A stretch of DNA of 64,000 bases from Pseudolysinimonas yzui (GTDB lineage: Bacteria; Actinomycetota; Actinomycetes; Actinomycetales; Microbacteriaceae). Positions within the stretch are counted from its first letter, which is position 1. Each line of letters opens with the position of its first letter. Below, piece after piece: positions 53,245 through 61,261 of the stretch. The stretch covers positions 124,001 through 188,000 of the forward strand of contig NZ_BNAI01000001.1 of NCBI RefSeq assembly GCF_014653215.1, written 5' to 3'. The notes under the pieces were generated by a model that was given only the letters and a program-made list of their open reading frames with translations, did not search any database and had not been told where the DNA came from. Position numbers and translations under genes: made by a program.

Positions 53245-54569
53245 GCGGGGAGGTCCGCGGTCTGGCTGCCGGTGTCGAGCGCGGCGCCGACCAGTTTGCC
53301 GGGGTTGAGCAGCCCGTGCGGGTCGGTCGTCGCAGCGAGGGCGGCGGTGCGCTCCGGCTCGAAATCCACGAACCACTGGTGCGGGTTGTGGTAGCCGACG
53401 CCGAGCGCTTCGAGTTTCGCGAACCCCGCGTAGACGTCGTCGGCCGAGGTGTACCGCCCGGCGAGCATCCCGATCGGGCGGCCGCGTTGGGCTTCGATGT
53501 GCAGCATCCCGCCGTCGTAGACGGCGTGCACCTCGTCGATGCGGTCGACCAGGGCGTCGCCGGAGACTTCGACGTGGAAGTAGGTGCCGGGGTAGGCCTT
53601 CTGCAGCCACTCGATCGGATGGTTGTACGAGATCATGCTGAGTTTCATCGACGCGGGCGCGCCCTCGCGCACGTCCTCGACCCTCCCTCCGGCATCCTCC
53701 ACGAGCTTTTGTGCGGCGTCGAGGGTCTGGGCGTCGAGGATGGCGCGCAGGCTCGCACGGCCGGCCGGGATGGCGGGGTCGGCCGGCAGCGCTTCGGCGA
53801 GGGTGGGCAGGTCGGCGGAGACCAGACGCGGGGTCGGGTCGAGGTCGGCGAACTCGCGGATCACCGACAGCGCACCGAGGAACGCCGGGAACGAGGCGTA
53901 GAAGGCCCGCCAATCCTGCAGCGGCTCGAGGCTGACCTTGAGCCGCGCGATGATGCCCGCCGTGCCGTAGTTGTGGATGTACGGGTCGGCGTCCGCGCCC
54001 GTGACGTGCACCAACTCACCGTCGCCCGTGCCGTGCACGACCCACAGCTCCTGCACGAAGCCGGTGTGCAGCATCCCGTTCTTGATCGAACCGGTGCCGC
54101 CCGAGCCGCCCGAGACGAACCCGCCGAGGGTGGACTGCGCGGTCGAGGGGTACATCAGCAGTTGCTGCCCGGCCTTGTTCGCGGCCTGCTCGAGCGTGAT
54201 CATCGTGGCCCCGGCATCCGCCACCAGGTAGCCGTCACCGACCTCGTGCAGCGTGCGGGCCTTCGAGGTGTCGACGACGAGCCCGCCCGCCATCGGGATC
54301 GCCTGACCGTAGTTGCCGGTGCCCTTGCCGCGGGGGGTGACCGGGATGCCATGGCGCACCGCAGCCGCGACGGTCGCCGCGATGAGTTCCGCCGTCGGCG
54401 GGTAGGCGACCAGGTCGGCCCGGCCGAGCGGCAGCTGCTCGGAGATGACGGGTGAGAGGTAGGAGCCGTCGGCCGAGGCCCGGTCGAGCGTCGCCGCCTC
54501 GTCGGAGACCGCGAGGTCACCGAGCAGGTCGACCAGTTCGGCCTTGAGGCTTTCGAGATTGGGGTTCAA
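53241..54569 (-). CDS. FAD-linked oxidase (GlcD-like)
   Basis: This 442-residue flavoprotein has a PCMH-type FAD domain: VTPRGKGTGNYGQAIPMAGG (pyrophosphate loop), VDTSKARTLHEV, STLGGFVSGGSGGTGSIKNG and a C-terminal cap with GLLNPGKLVGAA. Such enzymes oxidise 2-hydroxy acids or similar alcohols. The substrate is unknown. It overlaps the SDR gene and the creatininase gene by 4 bases each, implying tight co-expression. Confidence 0.82.
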   Translation of the reverse strand: MNPNLESLKAELVDLLGDLAVSDEAATLDRASADGSYLSPVISEQLPLGRADLVAYPPTAELIAATVAAAVRHGIPVTPRGKGTGNYGQAIPMAGGLVVDTSKARTLHEVGDGYLVADAGATMITLEQAANKAGQQLLMYPSTAQSTLGGFVSGGSGGTGSIKNGMLHTGFVQELWVVHGTGDGELVHVTGADADPYIHNYGTAGIIARLKVSLEPLQDWRAFYASFPAFLGALSVIREFADLDPTPRLVSADLPTLAEALPADPAIPAGRASLRAILDAQTLDAAQKLVEDAGGRVEDVREGAPASMKLSMISYNHPIEWLQKAYPGTYFHVEVSGDALVDRIDEVHAVYDGGMLHIEAQRGRPIGMLAGRYTSADDVYAGFAKLEALGVGYHNPHQWFVDFEPERTAALAATTDPHGLLNPGKLVGAALDTGSQTADLPA

Positions 54570-55327
54570 TGCATCACCATTCCGCCGGTCACGTTGATCG
54601 CCTGGCCGGTGAGGTAGTCGGCGTCGGCGGAGGCCAGGAAAGCCGCCACGCCCGCAACATCCGCCGCCTGGCCGAGCCGGCCGAGCGGTGAGTACGACGA
54701 CCAGGTCGCGATGTCGTGGTCACTGCGCGTCGTCGCGCCCATGTCGGTGAGGATGTAGCCGGGGCACAGGGCGTTCGCGGTGATGCCGTGGCAGCCCCAC
54801 TCGAGCGCGGCGACCCGGGTCAGCGCGACGACGGCCGCCTTCGACGCCGCGTAGTGGGCCTCGTTCTGGCCGCCCTTCTTGGCGGCCATGCTCGCGAGGT
54901 TGATGATCTTGCCGGGCGTGCCGTCGGCAATCATCCGGCGCACCGCGACCTGCATCGTCGTCAGCATCGCGCGCGCGTTGATCGCGAACATCGTGTTCCA
55001 GTCCTGCACGGTGATCTCGAGCAGCGGGACGAGTGTGAAGATGCCCGCCGAATTGACGAGCACGTCGACGCCGCCGAGCGCGTCGATCGCCGCCGTCGTG
55101 GCGGCCGCGGTGGCGTCGGGGTCGATCAGGTCGACCTCGTGGAAGCTGCCGCCGACGGCGGCCGCGTGCGCGGTGCCTTCGGCGACGAGACGGTCGAGGA
55201 TCGCGACCCGCGCTCCTTCGGACGCGACGCGTGCCGCGATCTCACCGCCGATGCCACGCGCCCCTCCGGTGACGACGACCCGCTTTCCCGCGAGGCGGGG
55301 GGTGGTCGTCACCGGAGGAGCGTTCAT
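54566..55327 (-). CDS. Short-chain dehydrogenase/reductase
   Basis: This 253-residue classical SDR has VVVTGGARGIGGEIA (TGxxxGxG), LVNSAGIF (NNAG variant), NLASMAAKKGG and the catalytic HYAASKAAVVAL (Tyr, Lys), with Ser in the preceding strand. NAD-binding Asp in LDRL suggests NAD+ use. It may work in series with the FAD oxidase next to it. Confidence 0.85.
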   Translation of the reverse strand: MNAPPVTTTPRLAGKRVVVTGGARGIGGEIAARVASEGARVAILDRLVAEGTAHAAAVGGSFHEVDLIDPDATAAATTAAIDALGGVDVLVNSAGIFTLVPLLEITVQDWNTMFAINARAMLTTMQVAVRRMIADGTPGKIINLASMAAKKGGQNEAHYAASKAAVVALTRVAALEWGCHGITANALCPGYILTDMGATTRSDHDIATWSSYSPLGRLGQAADVAGVAAFLASADADYLTGQAINVTGGMVMH

Positions 55328-55367
55328 GGCTGTGCTGTGTTTCTGTTTCGGTGATTCAGGTGGTGAG

Positions 55368-56537
55368 TTACAGACCGATCGACGGGTCGATGAACTGGTC
55401 GGTGAAGAGGTCCTCCACCGTCAGGTCGGTGCGGATGTCCTTCTCCGCGTCGTCCGCGTACATGCCGGTGGCGATGTCGATGAGCGCCTGCACGCGCTCC
55501 GGGTCGACGTTGCCGATGATGTCGTCGTGGCCGTTGCTGACCAGGCCGATCTCGAGCTGGGTCTCCACCGAGTAGTCGGCGACCGCGGCGCTGTACACCC
55601 AGAAGGTGGCGTAGGCCTCGACCGCGGCCAGGATCAGCTCGTTGGTCTCCGCCGGGTCGGCGTAGTAGTCGACCTCGGCCTGCTGCAGCACCGGCACCAG
55701 GGCGGCGAAGCAGTCGGCGTATTCGGTGACGTTCTCGGGCTTGGTCGAGACGACGGCCGCGTACTTCGGGTAGCCGGCGTCGTTGATCAGCTCGAACGCG
55801 ACGGGCTTGCCCCACGCCGAGATCTCGTTCTCGTAGATGTACGGCTCGGCCGACGCGAAGCCCTGCTGGGCGATCGTGCCGCCCGACGCGACGAACACGT
55901 CGGGAGCGCCGTCATACGTCGAGTCGATCTGCTCGGTCGACAGCACACCCGACGACGTGAAGTAGTCGATGTAGTAGCCGCCGGGGAAGACGCGAATCGA
56001 CGTACCCGCCTCACCGAGGTCGGCGATGGTCTCGACATCGGTCAGCGTCGCGGGGTCCCACATGATCATCTGCGGGTCCTTCTCGAGCGGCGCGAAGATG
56101 CCGATCGTCGGGTACGTGTTCGAGTGCACCACGGCTTCGTCGTTGCCGACGTAGCCGAGCAGGATGTCTTCCTCCGCGTAGAGCATGCCGTCGGGCTGGA
56201 GGAAGTCGGGGCGAGCCGAGCCGCCCGAGACGATCGTCACGTCGACGCCGGTGTATTCGCCCGACGCCATGAGCGGGCCGGTGACCGAGTACTCGCTGGT
56301 CGCCTCGAAGGTCGGGTCGGGTCCGACGAGCTCGTAGAGGTGGCCGTGCTCCGCCTCGGGGAACCAGTCGGTGGCGATCTTGACGTTCGCGGGGCAGCCG
56401 GCCGCGGCGAGGTCGATGGCGCCGATCTCGAGGTCGGTGCCGCCATCGGTCTCTTCGGCCGGTGCGGCACAGGCCGTCAGGGCGAGCGCGGAGGCGAGGC
56501 CGACCGCGACGAGCCCACGGGTGCGAGTGATTCGCAT
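55368..56537 (-). CDS. ABC transporter substrate-binding lipoprotein (NMT1/TauA-like)
   Basis: This 389-residue secreted binding protein has an N-terminal signal peptide ending in the lipobox LTAC at about residue 22. The mature domain shows the periplasmic binding fold type II (NVKIATDWFPEAEHGHLYELV, LLGYVGNDEAVVH, GTSIRVFPGGYYIDYF). It resembles sulfonate/nitrate/thiamine-precursor binders of the NMT1 group. GGAG sits 6-7 bases before ATG 56537. The 83-base gap before it contains a 17-base tandem repeat. Confidence 0.85.
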   Translation of the reverse strand: MRITRTRGLVAVGLASALALTACAAPAEETDGGTDLEIGAIDLAAAGCPANVKIATDWFPEAEHGHLYELVGPDPTFEATSEYSVTGPLMASGEYTGVDVTIVSGGSARPDFLQPDGMLYAEEDILLGYVGNDEAVVHSNTYPTIGIFAPLEKDPQMIMWDPATLTDVETIADLGEAGTSIRVFPGGYYIDYFTSSGVLSTEQIDSTYDGAPDVFVASGGTIAQQGFASAEPYIYENEISAWGKPVAFELINDAGYPKYAAVVSTKPENVTEYADCFAALVPVLQQAEVDYYADPAETNELILAAVEAYATFWVYSAAVADYSVETQLEIGLVSNGHDDIIGNVDPERVQALIDIATGMYADDAEKDIRTDLTVEDLFTDQFIDPSIGL

Positions 56538-56566
56538 GGGTTCTCCGTTTCTTGGGTGCATCAGGG

Positions 56567-56607
56567 GTGGATGGTGCGGGGTTGTGGATGGTGCGGGGTG
56601 GTGCGGG
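56567..56607. repeat. 17-bp tandem repeat in the operon
   Basis: GTGGATGGTGCGGGGT occurs at 56567-56582 and again, exactly, at 56584-56599, followed by a partial third unit. The repeat fills the gap between the permease and the binding-protein gene and could affect mRNA processing or differential expression. It is the only sizable gap within the operon. Confidence 0.7.
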
Positions 56608-56620
56608 CGACCGTCGGCGA

Positions 56621-57469
56621 TCAGCCGAAGTCGTACCATTTGCCGACCGCGAGGCGAGCGATCAGGCCGAAGATCAGGAACACGGCGACGCCGAACAGCG
56701 ACGCGAGGATCACCGAGGCGAACAGCTCCTCCATCTGCAGGCGCGCCTGGTACTTGCGCATGAGGGCGCCGATGCCGATGACGCCCTGCTGGAAGAAGAA
56801 GTCGCCGACGACGGCCCCGACGACGGCGAGTCCGGCCGAGATGCGCAGGCCCGCGAAGATCGCCGGCTGGGCGGCGGGCAGCTGCAGCTTGGTGAGCACG
56901 ATCCAGCGCGTGGCCTTCTGCAACTGGAACAGCTCGCGGTGGCTGCGGTCGACCGACTGCAGGCCGAAGTAGGTGTTCGACACCATCGGGAACAGGGCGA
57001 TCAGGACGCAGACGATCGTGCGGGCGGTGAACCCGTCGGGCGCCCAGAACGCGATGATCGGGGTGATCGCGAGGATCGGGATCGACTGCAGCACGACGGC
57101 GTAGGGGTAGGTGGAGCGTTCGATCCACTTCGCCTGGCTCATCGCGATCGCCCAGCCGATGCCGATGACGGATGCGGCGATGAGGCCCGCGATCATCGTC
57201 TGCACGGTCACGCCCAGGCCCGCGAAGATCTCGCCGCGGGTCTGCTCGGTGAGGTACACCTCGAGGATGCGGTCGGGGGTCGGCAGGATGAAGCTGCGAG
57301 CACCGAGGGACGCCGAGATCGCGTACCAGAGTCCGATGACGGCACCCAGCACGAGTATCGGGGGGAGCCAGAGCCAGACCTTGGCCGGACCGTAACCGCC
57401 CGAACGCTGCCGCCGGGCCGGCGAGGTGATGGTGTTGATCACCACGATGACGGGGTTGTCGTCGCTCAT
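56621..57469 (-). CDS. ABC transporter permease (SsuC/TauC type)
   Basis: This 282-residue protein has six predicted membrane helices and the EAA-like loop KATRWIVLTKLQLPAAQPAIFAGLRISAGLAVVGAVVGDFF. It pairs with the ATPase immediately upstream, overlapping it by one base, and with the downstream binding protein. The permease family serves sulfonates, nitrate, pyrimidines or thiamine precursors. Confidence 0.88.
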   Translation of the reverse strand: MSDDNPVIVVINTITSPARRQRSGGYGPAKVWLWLPPILVLGAVIGLWYAISASLGARSFILPTPDRILEVYLTEQTRGEIFAGLGVTVQTMIAGLIAASVIGIGWAIAMSQAKWIERSTYPYAVVLQSIPILAITPIIAFWAPDGFTARTIVCVLIALFPMVSNTYFGLQSVDRSHRELFQLQKATRWIVLTKLQLPAAQPAIFAGLRISAGLAVVGAVVGDFFFQQGVIGIGALMRKYQARLQMEELFASVILASLFGVAVFLIFGLIARLAVGKWYDFG

Positions 57470-58227
57470 CAGCTGTGCCCCTCTCGAAGCGCGTGGGAGA
57501 CCTCGCCGACGAGTTCGGCGAATTCGGGGGTGAAGCGGATGTCGGGGTCGCGGGGCATCGGGAACGGCACGTCGAACGTCTTCACGATCCCGCCGGGGCG
57601 ACCCGACATGACGACGACCTTGGTGGAGAGGTAGACCGCCTCCGACACGGAGTGGGTGATGAAGAGACCCGCGAACTGCTTCTCGACGAAGAGCTTCAGC
57701 AGTTCGTCGTTGAGGCGCTCCCGGGTGATCTCGTCGAGTGCCCCGAACGGTTCATCGAAGAGGAACAGTTCGGGCTCGAGGGTGAGCGACCGCGCGAGCG
57801 AGGTGCGCATCCGCATCCCGCCGGAGAGCTGCTTGGGCAGGTGCTTCTCGAAGCCGGTCAGCCCGACCAGCTCGATCGCCTCGAGCGCCTTCTTGCGGCG
57901 CACGGCGATCGTCTGCCACTGCAGTTCGGCGAGCAGTTCGACGTTCGCCAGCACCGAGCGCCAGGGCAGCAGGGTCGCGTCCTGGAAGACGTAGCCGATG
58001 CGGTCGGTGCCGAGGTGCGCGGTGCCGTCGCTCGCCGTCTCCAACCCCGAGGCGATGCGCAACAGTGTGCTCTTGCCGCAGCCGGACGGGCCGACGACCG
58101 TGACGAACTCGCCGCGGTTCACGGTGAGGTCCACGCCGCGCAGGGCGACGGTGCCGTTCGGGAAGGTCATCTCGACGTTGCGGAAATCGAGCAGGGTGTC
58201 GGTGGCGACCGGGGCGGTGGTGCTCAT
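57469..58227 (-). CDS. ABC transporter ATP-binding protein (SsuB/TauB type)
   Basis: This 252-residue ATPase has Walker A VVGPSGCGKST, Q-loop VFQDATLLPW, signature LSGGMRMR, Walker B LFLFDEPFGALDE and the switch His in FITHSVSEA. Together with the permease and lipoprotein it makes a complete importer. ATG 58227 overlaps the amidohydrolase stop by 4 bases. Confidence 0.9.
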   Translation of the reverse strand: MSTTAPVATDTLLDFRNVEMTFPNGTVALRGVDLTVNRGEFVTVVGPSGCGKSTLLRIASGLETASDGTAHLGTDRIGYVFQDATLLPWRSVLANVELLAELQWQTIAVRRKKALEAIELVGLTGFEKHLPKQLSGGMRMRTSLARSLTLEPELFLFDEPFGALDEITRERLNDELLKLFVEKQFAGLFITHSVSEAVYLSTKVVVMSGRPGGIVKTFDVPFPMPRDPDIRFTPEFAELVGEVSHALREGHS

Positions 58228-59489
58228 ACGGCGACTCCGATTCGGGGATTCGTGAGGTTCGGCGCGGCGAGTTCGACGCTGAGGGTGCTGCGCGCGACGA
58301 GCGATCCGGCGTGGATCACCAGGCGTTCCGGGCTCGCCTCGGCGATCACCTCGGCGAGGGAGTCGGCGCGCACGGCGAGCAGCTCGGCGGCCGCGCCCGG
58401 GGTCGGGCCCGCCTCGGGAAGCGACATCACGCTGCGCGCCCCGGTGCTGACGGCGGCGTACGCCTCGTCGAGGGTCAGGTGGGCGGCGGTGACCAGCAGC
58501 GACGCGGTCTCGAGGGCGTCGCTGCGCCCGACCGGGTTGAACGGGTCGCGCACGTTGTCGGCGCCCGCACCCAGCCGCACCCCGGCATCCAGCAGGGTGC
58601 GCACCGCGGTGAGGCCGCGCGGGGTGGCGACTGGGTGTTCCCAGCCCTGCAGGTAGAGGTTGGTGATCGGCAAGGTGATGATGCCGATGTCGCTGGCGAG
58701 CACGGCATCCACGACCTCGGCGAGGTCGGCCTCGTCGAGCGTGCCGAGTCGTACGCAGTGGCCGGCCGACACCGGAACCTGCCAGTCGCGCACGATCCGG
58801 GCGAACTCGAGGATCGTCGGCTCGCCGTCGAGGGCTTCGTCGGTGTGCAGGTCGGCGCCCACCCCGCGGTTCTCCGCGATCGCGAGCAGGCGACGCACCT
58901 CGCCGAGCGGATCCGCCGCGAGATGCGGCGCGCCGCCGACCAGGTCGAGGCCGAGGTCGAGGGCCTCCTCGATCACCGCGTCGGGCACCAGGTCGGTGCA
59001 CAGGGTGACGAGTTCGAGGTCGAGCAGGTCGCGCAGCTCGTCGCGCACCCGCAGCAGCGCCCGGGCGCCGCGCAGCGGGTCGGGTCCGGGCAGCAGGTCG
59101 ACGTGACAACGGATGGCGGTGGTGCCGTTGCGCAGCATCGCGAGGGCTTGGGTGCGTGCCCGGTCGGCGATCGAGGAGACCGTCATCGCGTCCGAGAACG
59201 CGTGCCACGACTCGATCGCCTTCACCAGGTCGCCCATCGGCGGGGCGATCAGGTCCCACGACCGCGCCTTGTCGAGGTGCGCGTGCGGTTCGGCGGGAGC
59301 GGGCAGCAACACGTACCCGGTGAGGTCGAGAACGTCGGCGCCATCCTCGCCCCCTTCGGTGGGCGCGGAGTCTGGCGCAGCGGGACGGGTCGAGACCACG
59401 CGCCCGCCCCCGAGTTCGACATCGACGAGGGAGCCGTCAGCGAGCGTGGCATTCCTCAGGACCCTCAGGGGGAGAGGCAATGAGCTCAA
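58224..59489 (-). CDS. Cytosine deaminase-like amidohydrolase, first gene of the operon
   Basis: This 421-residue metal hydrolase has APAEPHAHLDKARSWDL (HxH), DLHTDEALDGEP, VSAGHCVRLG (His) and a GAGADNVRDPFNPVGR segment with the metal Asp. This is the cytosine deaminase/isoguanine deaminase group, which removes amino groups from ring bases. It could act on the compound taken up by the ABC transporter. The TTG start (59487-59489) is preferred because CGGAG lies 7-8 bases upstream. Its residues of about 31-48 (STRPAAPDSAPTEGGEDG) derive from a degenerate palindromic element. Confidence 0.8.
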   Translation of the reverse strand: MSSLPLPLRVLRNATLADGSLVDVELGGGRVVSTRPAAPDSAPTEGGEDGADVLDLTGYVLLPAPAEPHAHLDKARSWDLIAPPMGDLVKAIESWHAFSDAMTVSSIADRARTQALAMLRNGTTAIRCHVDLLPGPDPLRGARALLRVRDELRDLLDLELVTLCTDLVPDAVIEEALDLGLDLVGGAPHLAADPLGEVRRLLAIAENRGVGADLHTDEALDGEPTILEFARIVRDWQVPVSAGHCVRLGTLDEADLAEVVDAVLASDIGIITLPITNLYLQGWEHPVATPRGLTAVRTLLDAGVRLGAGADNVRDPFNPVGRSDALETASLLVTAAHLTLDEAYAAVSTGARSVMSLPEAGPTPGAAAELLAVRADSLAEVIAEASPERLVIHAGSLVARSTLSVELAAPNLTNPRIGVAV

Positions 59490-59546
59490 CGTGGACTCCG
59501 GCAGCGTTCATGAGTGCAGCTACGCAGCGCCGGGCAGCCAGGGGAA

Positions 59547-59563
59547 TGTTGATGCGCTCAACA
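59547..59563. promoter_or_regulatory. Candidate operator between the operon and the cupin regulator
   Basis: TGTTGA-TGCGC-TCAACA is a 17-base inverted repeat with perfect 6-base arms in the divergent region between the amidohydrolase operon (start 59489) and the XRE-cupin gene (start 59674). The regulator may bind here; inferred from symmetry and position. Confidence 0.45.
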
Positions 59564-59673
59564 CTGGCGACGCTACGGAGGTTGCGTTTCCGGCGTGTAT
59601 CGCGACCGTTTCCGCGTGTTAATTCCTTCGCCCCTGGTCGTCGCCCGCCCCGGGACGGGTGATACTCGGTGGC

Positions 59674-60264
59674 GTGCCCGACAGTGTCGACGTCGAGCCG
59701 GACGTGCAGGCCGAGCGCATCGGCTCCCACATCCGGCGGCTCCGGCATGCGCGCGGCATGACGCTCGTGCAGCTCGCGGAGGCGTCGCTGCTCTCGCACC
59801 CGTTCCTCAGCCAGCTCGAGCGCGGGCTGGCGCGGCCGAGCATCGGGTCGCTCGAGAAGATCGCGCGTGCCCTCGGCTCAAGCCAGCTCGAGCTGCTCTC
59901 CGGTGCCGACGACGACGCGGAAGGCAGCGACGCCCCGGTGGGGTTGGTGCGGGCCGACGAGGGATCGCGCGGCCACTACGCCGAGGGCGAGGGCCGGATG
60001 CTGGTGCACGGTGATCAGCGCCGGTTCCATCCGATGGCGCTCGCCGGCGAGAACCGCGAGTTCGGCGATGCGTTCAGCCATGCCGAAGACGAGTTCCTGC
60101 ACGTCGTGGAGGGCACCATCGAGGTCGACCTCGGCGACCGCGGTCGGTTCACCCTCGGGCCCGGCGACTCCCTCTACTACGTCGGCGGCACCCCGCACCG
60201 GTGGCGGTCGCTCGACGCGGGCTACCGGTTGTTCGTCGTGAAGGAGCACCCCGCCCGCCTATGA
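59674..60264 (+). CDS. XRE-family regulator with cupin domain
   Basis: This 196-residue regulator has an N-terminal helix-turn-helix (residues about 12-66; MTLVQLAEASLLSHPFLSQLERG) and a C-terminal cupin (about 120-190; EDEFLHVVEGTIEVDLGDRG, GDSLYYVGGTPHRWRS). These proteins sense a small ligand and control a nearby catabolic operon, probably the divergent 11.4-kb operon here. GTG 59674 is chosen because GATACT lies 7 bases upstream. Its stop overlaps the ATG of the 15-codon open frame at 60261. Confidence 0.87.
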   Translation: MPDSVDVEPDVQAERIGSHIRRLRHARGMTLVQLAEASLLSHPFLSQLERGLARPSIGSLEKIARALGSSQLELLSGADDDAEGSDAPVGLVRADEGSRGHYAEGEGRMLVHGDQRRFHPMALAGENREFGDAFSHAEDEFLHVVEGTIEVDLGDRGRFTLGPGDSLYYVGGTPHRWRSLDAGYRLFVVKEHPARL

Positions 60265-60308
60265 GCAGGTCAATTGTGCGCAGGTCACTTGTGAGCGGGT
60301 CACGATGA
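60261..60308 (+). other. Candidate 15-codon coupling ORF built from 15-bp repeats
   Basis: ATG 60261 overlaps the regulator's TGA, and the stop TGA (60306-60308) overlaps the reductase ATG. The reading frame MSRSIVRRSLVSGSR is made of three imperfect 15-base repeats (60263-60277, 60278-60292, 60293-60307). It could couple translation of the two genes. It may also be the remains of a duplication without function. Confidence 0.4.
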
Positions 60309-61261
60309 GCCGGCTGCGCGGCGCCGCCTTCACCCCCGTCGTCGTCTCCCGCGAGGCGGTCGGCGATGTCGTCGTGCTCGAACTGGCGCCGCTCGAAGGC
60401 CGGCGCCTGCCGGGCTGGCGGCCGGGTGCGCATCTGGATGTCGTCATCCCTCCCTCTGCCGTACCCGGCGGGTTGACCCGGCAGTATTCGCTGATCGGCG
60501 ACCCGGCGGCGCCGACCTGGCGCATCGCGGTGCTGCGCGAAGCCGAGAGTGGCGGGGGCTCCACCTGGCTGCACGGCGTGCGTGAGGGCGACACGCTGCA
60601 GGTCGGCGGGCCGCACAACCACTTCGAGTTCCGGGCGGGGCCGGCGCCCGTGCTGTTCCTCGCCGGGGGCGTCGGGATCACCCCGATCTCGGCGATGGCG
60701 CACGCCGCCGCAGCGACCGGGCGCGACTACGCGGTGCACTACGCGGGCCGCGCGGGCAACATGGCGCTCGTCGACGACCTCCGGGCACTCCACGGGGAGC
60801 GCCTGCACCTCTACCGCGACGGCGTCCGGCTCGACCTTCCCGGCGTGCTCGGCGCGGCCGCCCCCGGCACCGCGGTGTACGCCTGCGGCCCGGCACGTCT
60901 GCTGGACGAAGCCGAGGCGGAGGCGTCTCGTGCGGGACTCGAGTTCCACGCCGAGCGGTTCGTCGCCGTGCCGCTGCGCGCGCCGGTGTGGCCGGAGCCG
61001 TTCGAGGTCGAGCTGCAGTTCTCGGGGCTCACCCTCGAGGTGCCGCCCGAGAAGAGCATCCTCGAGGTCGTCGAAGAGCACGGGGTGCTCGTGCCGTGGA
61101 GCTGCAGCGAAGGCACCTGCGGCACCTGCGAGACGCCGGTCGCCGAGGGCGAGATCGACCACCGCGACTCGATCCTCACCGCGCAGGAGCGCGCGCGGAT
61201 GGACACGATGTTCATCTGCGTCTCGCGCGCGGCCTGCCCGCGGCTGGTGCTCGAGCTCTAG
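60305..61261 (+). CDS. Phthalate-dioxygenase-reductase-type (VanB-like) oxidoreductase
   Basis: This 318-residue electron-transfer protein has an FMN/NAD reductase core (RQYSLIGDPA, LFLAGGVGITPISAMAHAAA) and a C-terminal plant-type [2Fe-2S] domain with WSCSEGTCGTCETP (CX4CX2C) and FICVSRAAC. It should pass electrons from NAD(P)H to a Rieske oxygenase, but no oxygenase gene is present in this window. The ATG overlaps the small ORF stop. Its stop overlaps the convergent deaminase gene by 4 bases. Confidence 0.87.
   Translation: MSRLRGAAFTPVVVSREAVGDVVVLELAPLEGRRLPGWRPGAHLDVVIPPSAVPGGLTRQYSLIGDPAAPTWRIAVLREAESGGGSTWLHGVREGDTLQVGGPHNHFEFRAGPAPVLFLAGGVGITPISAMAHAAAATGRDYAVHYAGRAGNMALVDDLRALHGERLHLYRDGVRLDLPGVLGAAAPGTAVYACGPARLLDEAEAEASRAGLEFHAERFVAVPLRAPVWPEPFEVELQFSGLTLEVPPEKSILEVVEEHGVLVPWSCSEGTCGTCETPVAEGEIDHRDSILTAQERARMDTMFICVSRAACPRLVLEL

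Noticed and set aside
59437-59600. Alternative minus-strand start region giving MNAAGVHVELIASPP
   Set aside because: It runs out of frame with the amidohydrolase and stops after about 24 codons; the TTG with CGGAG explains the gene better.
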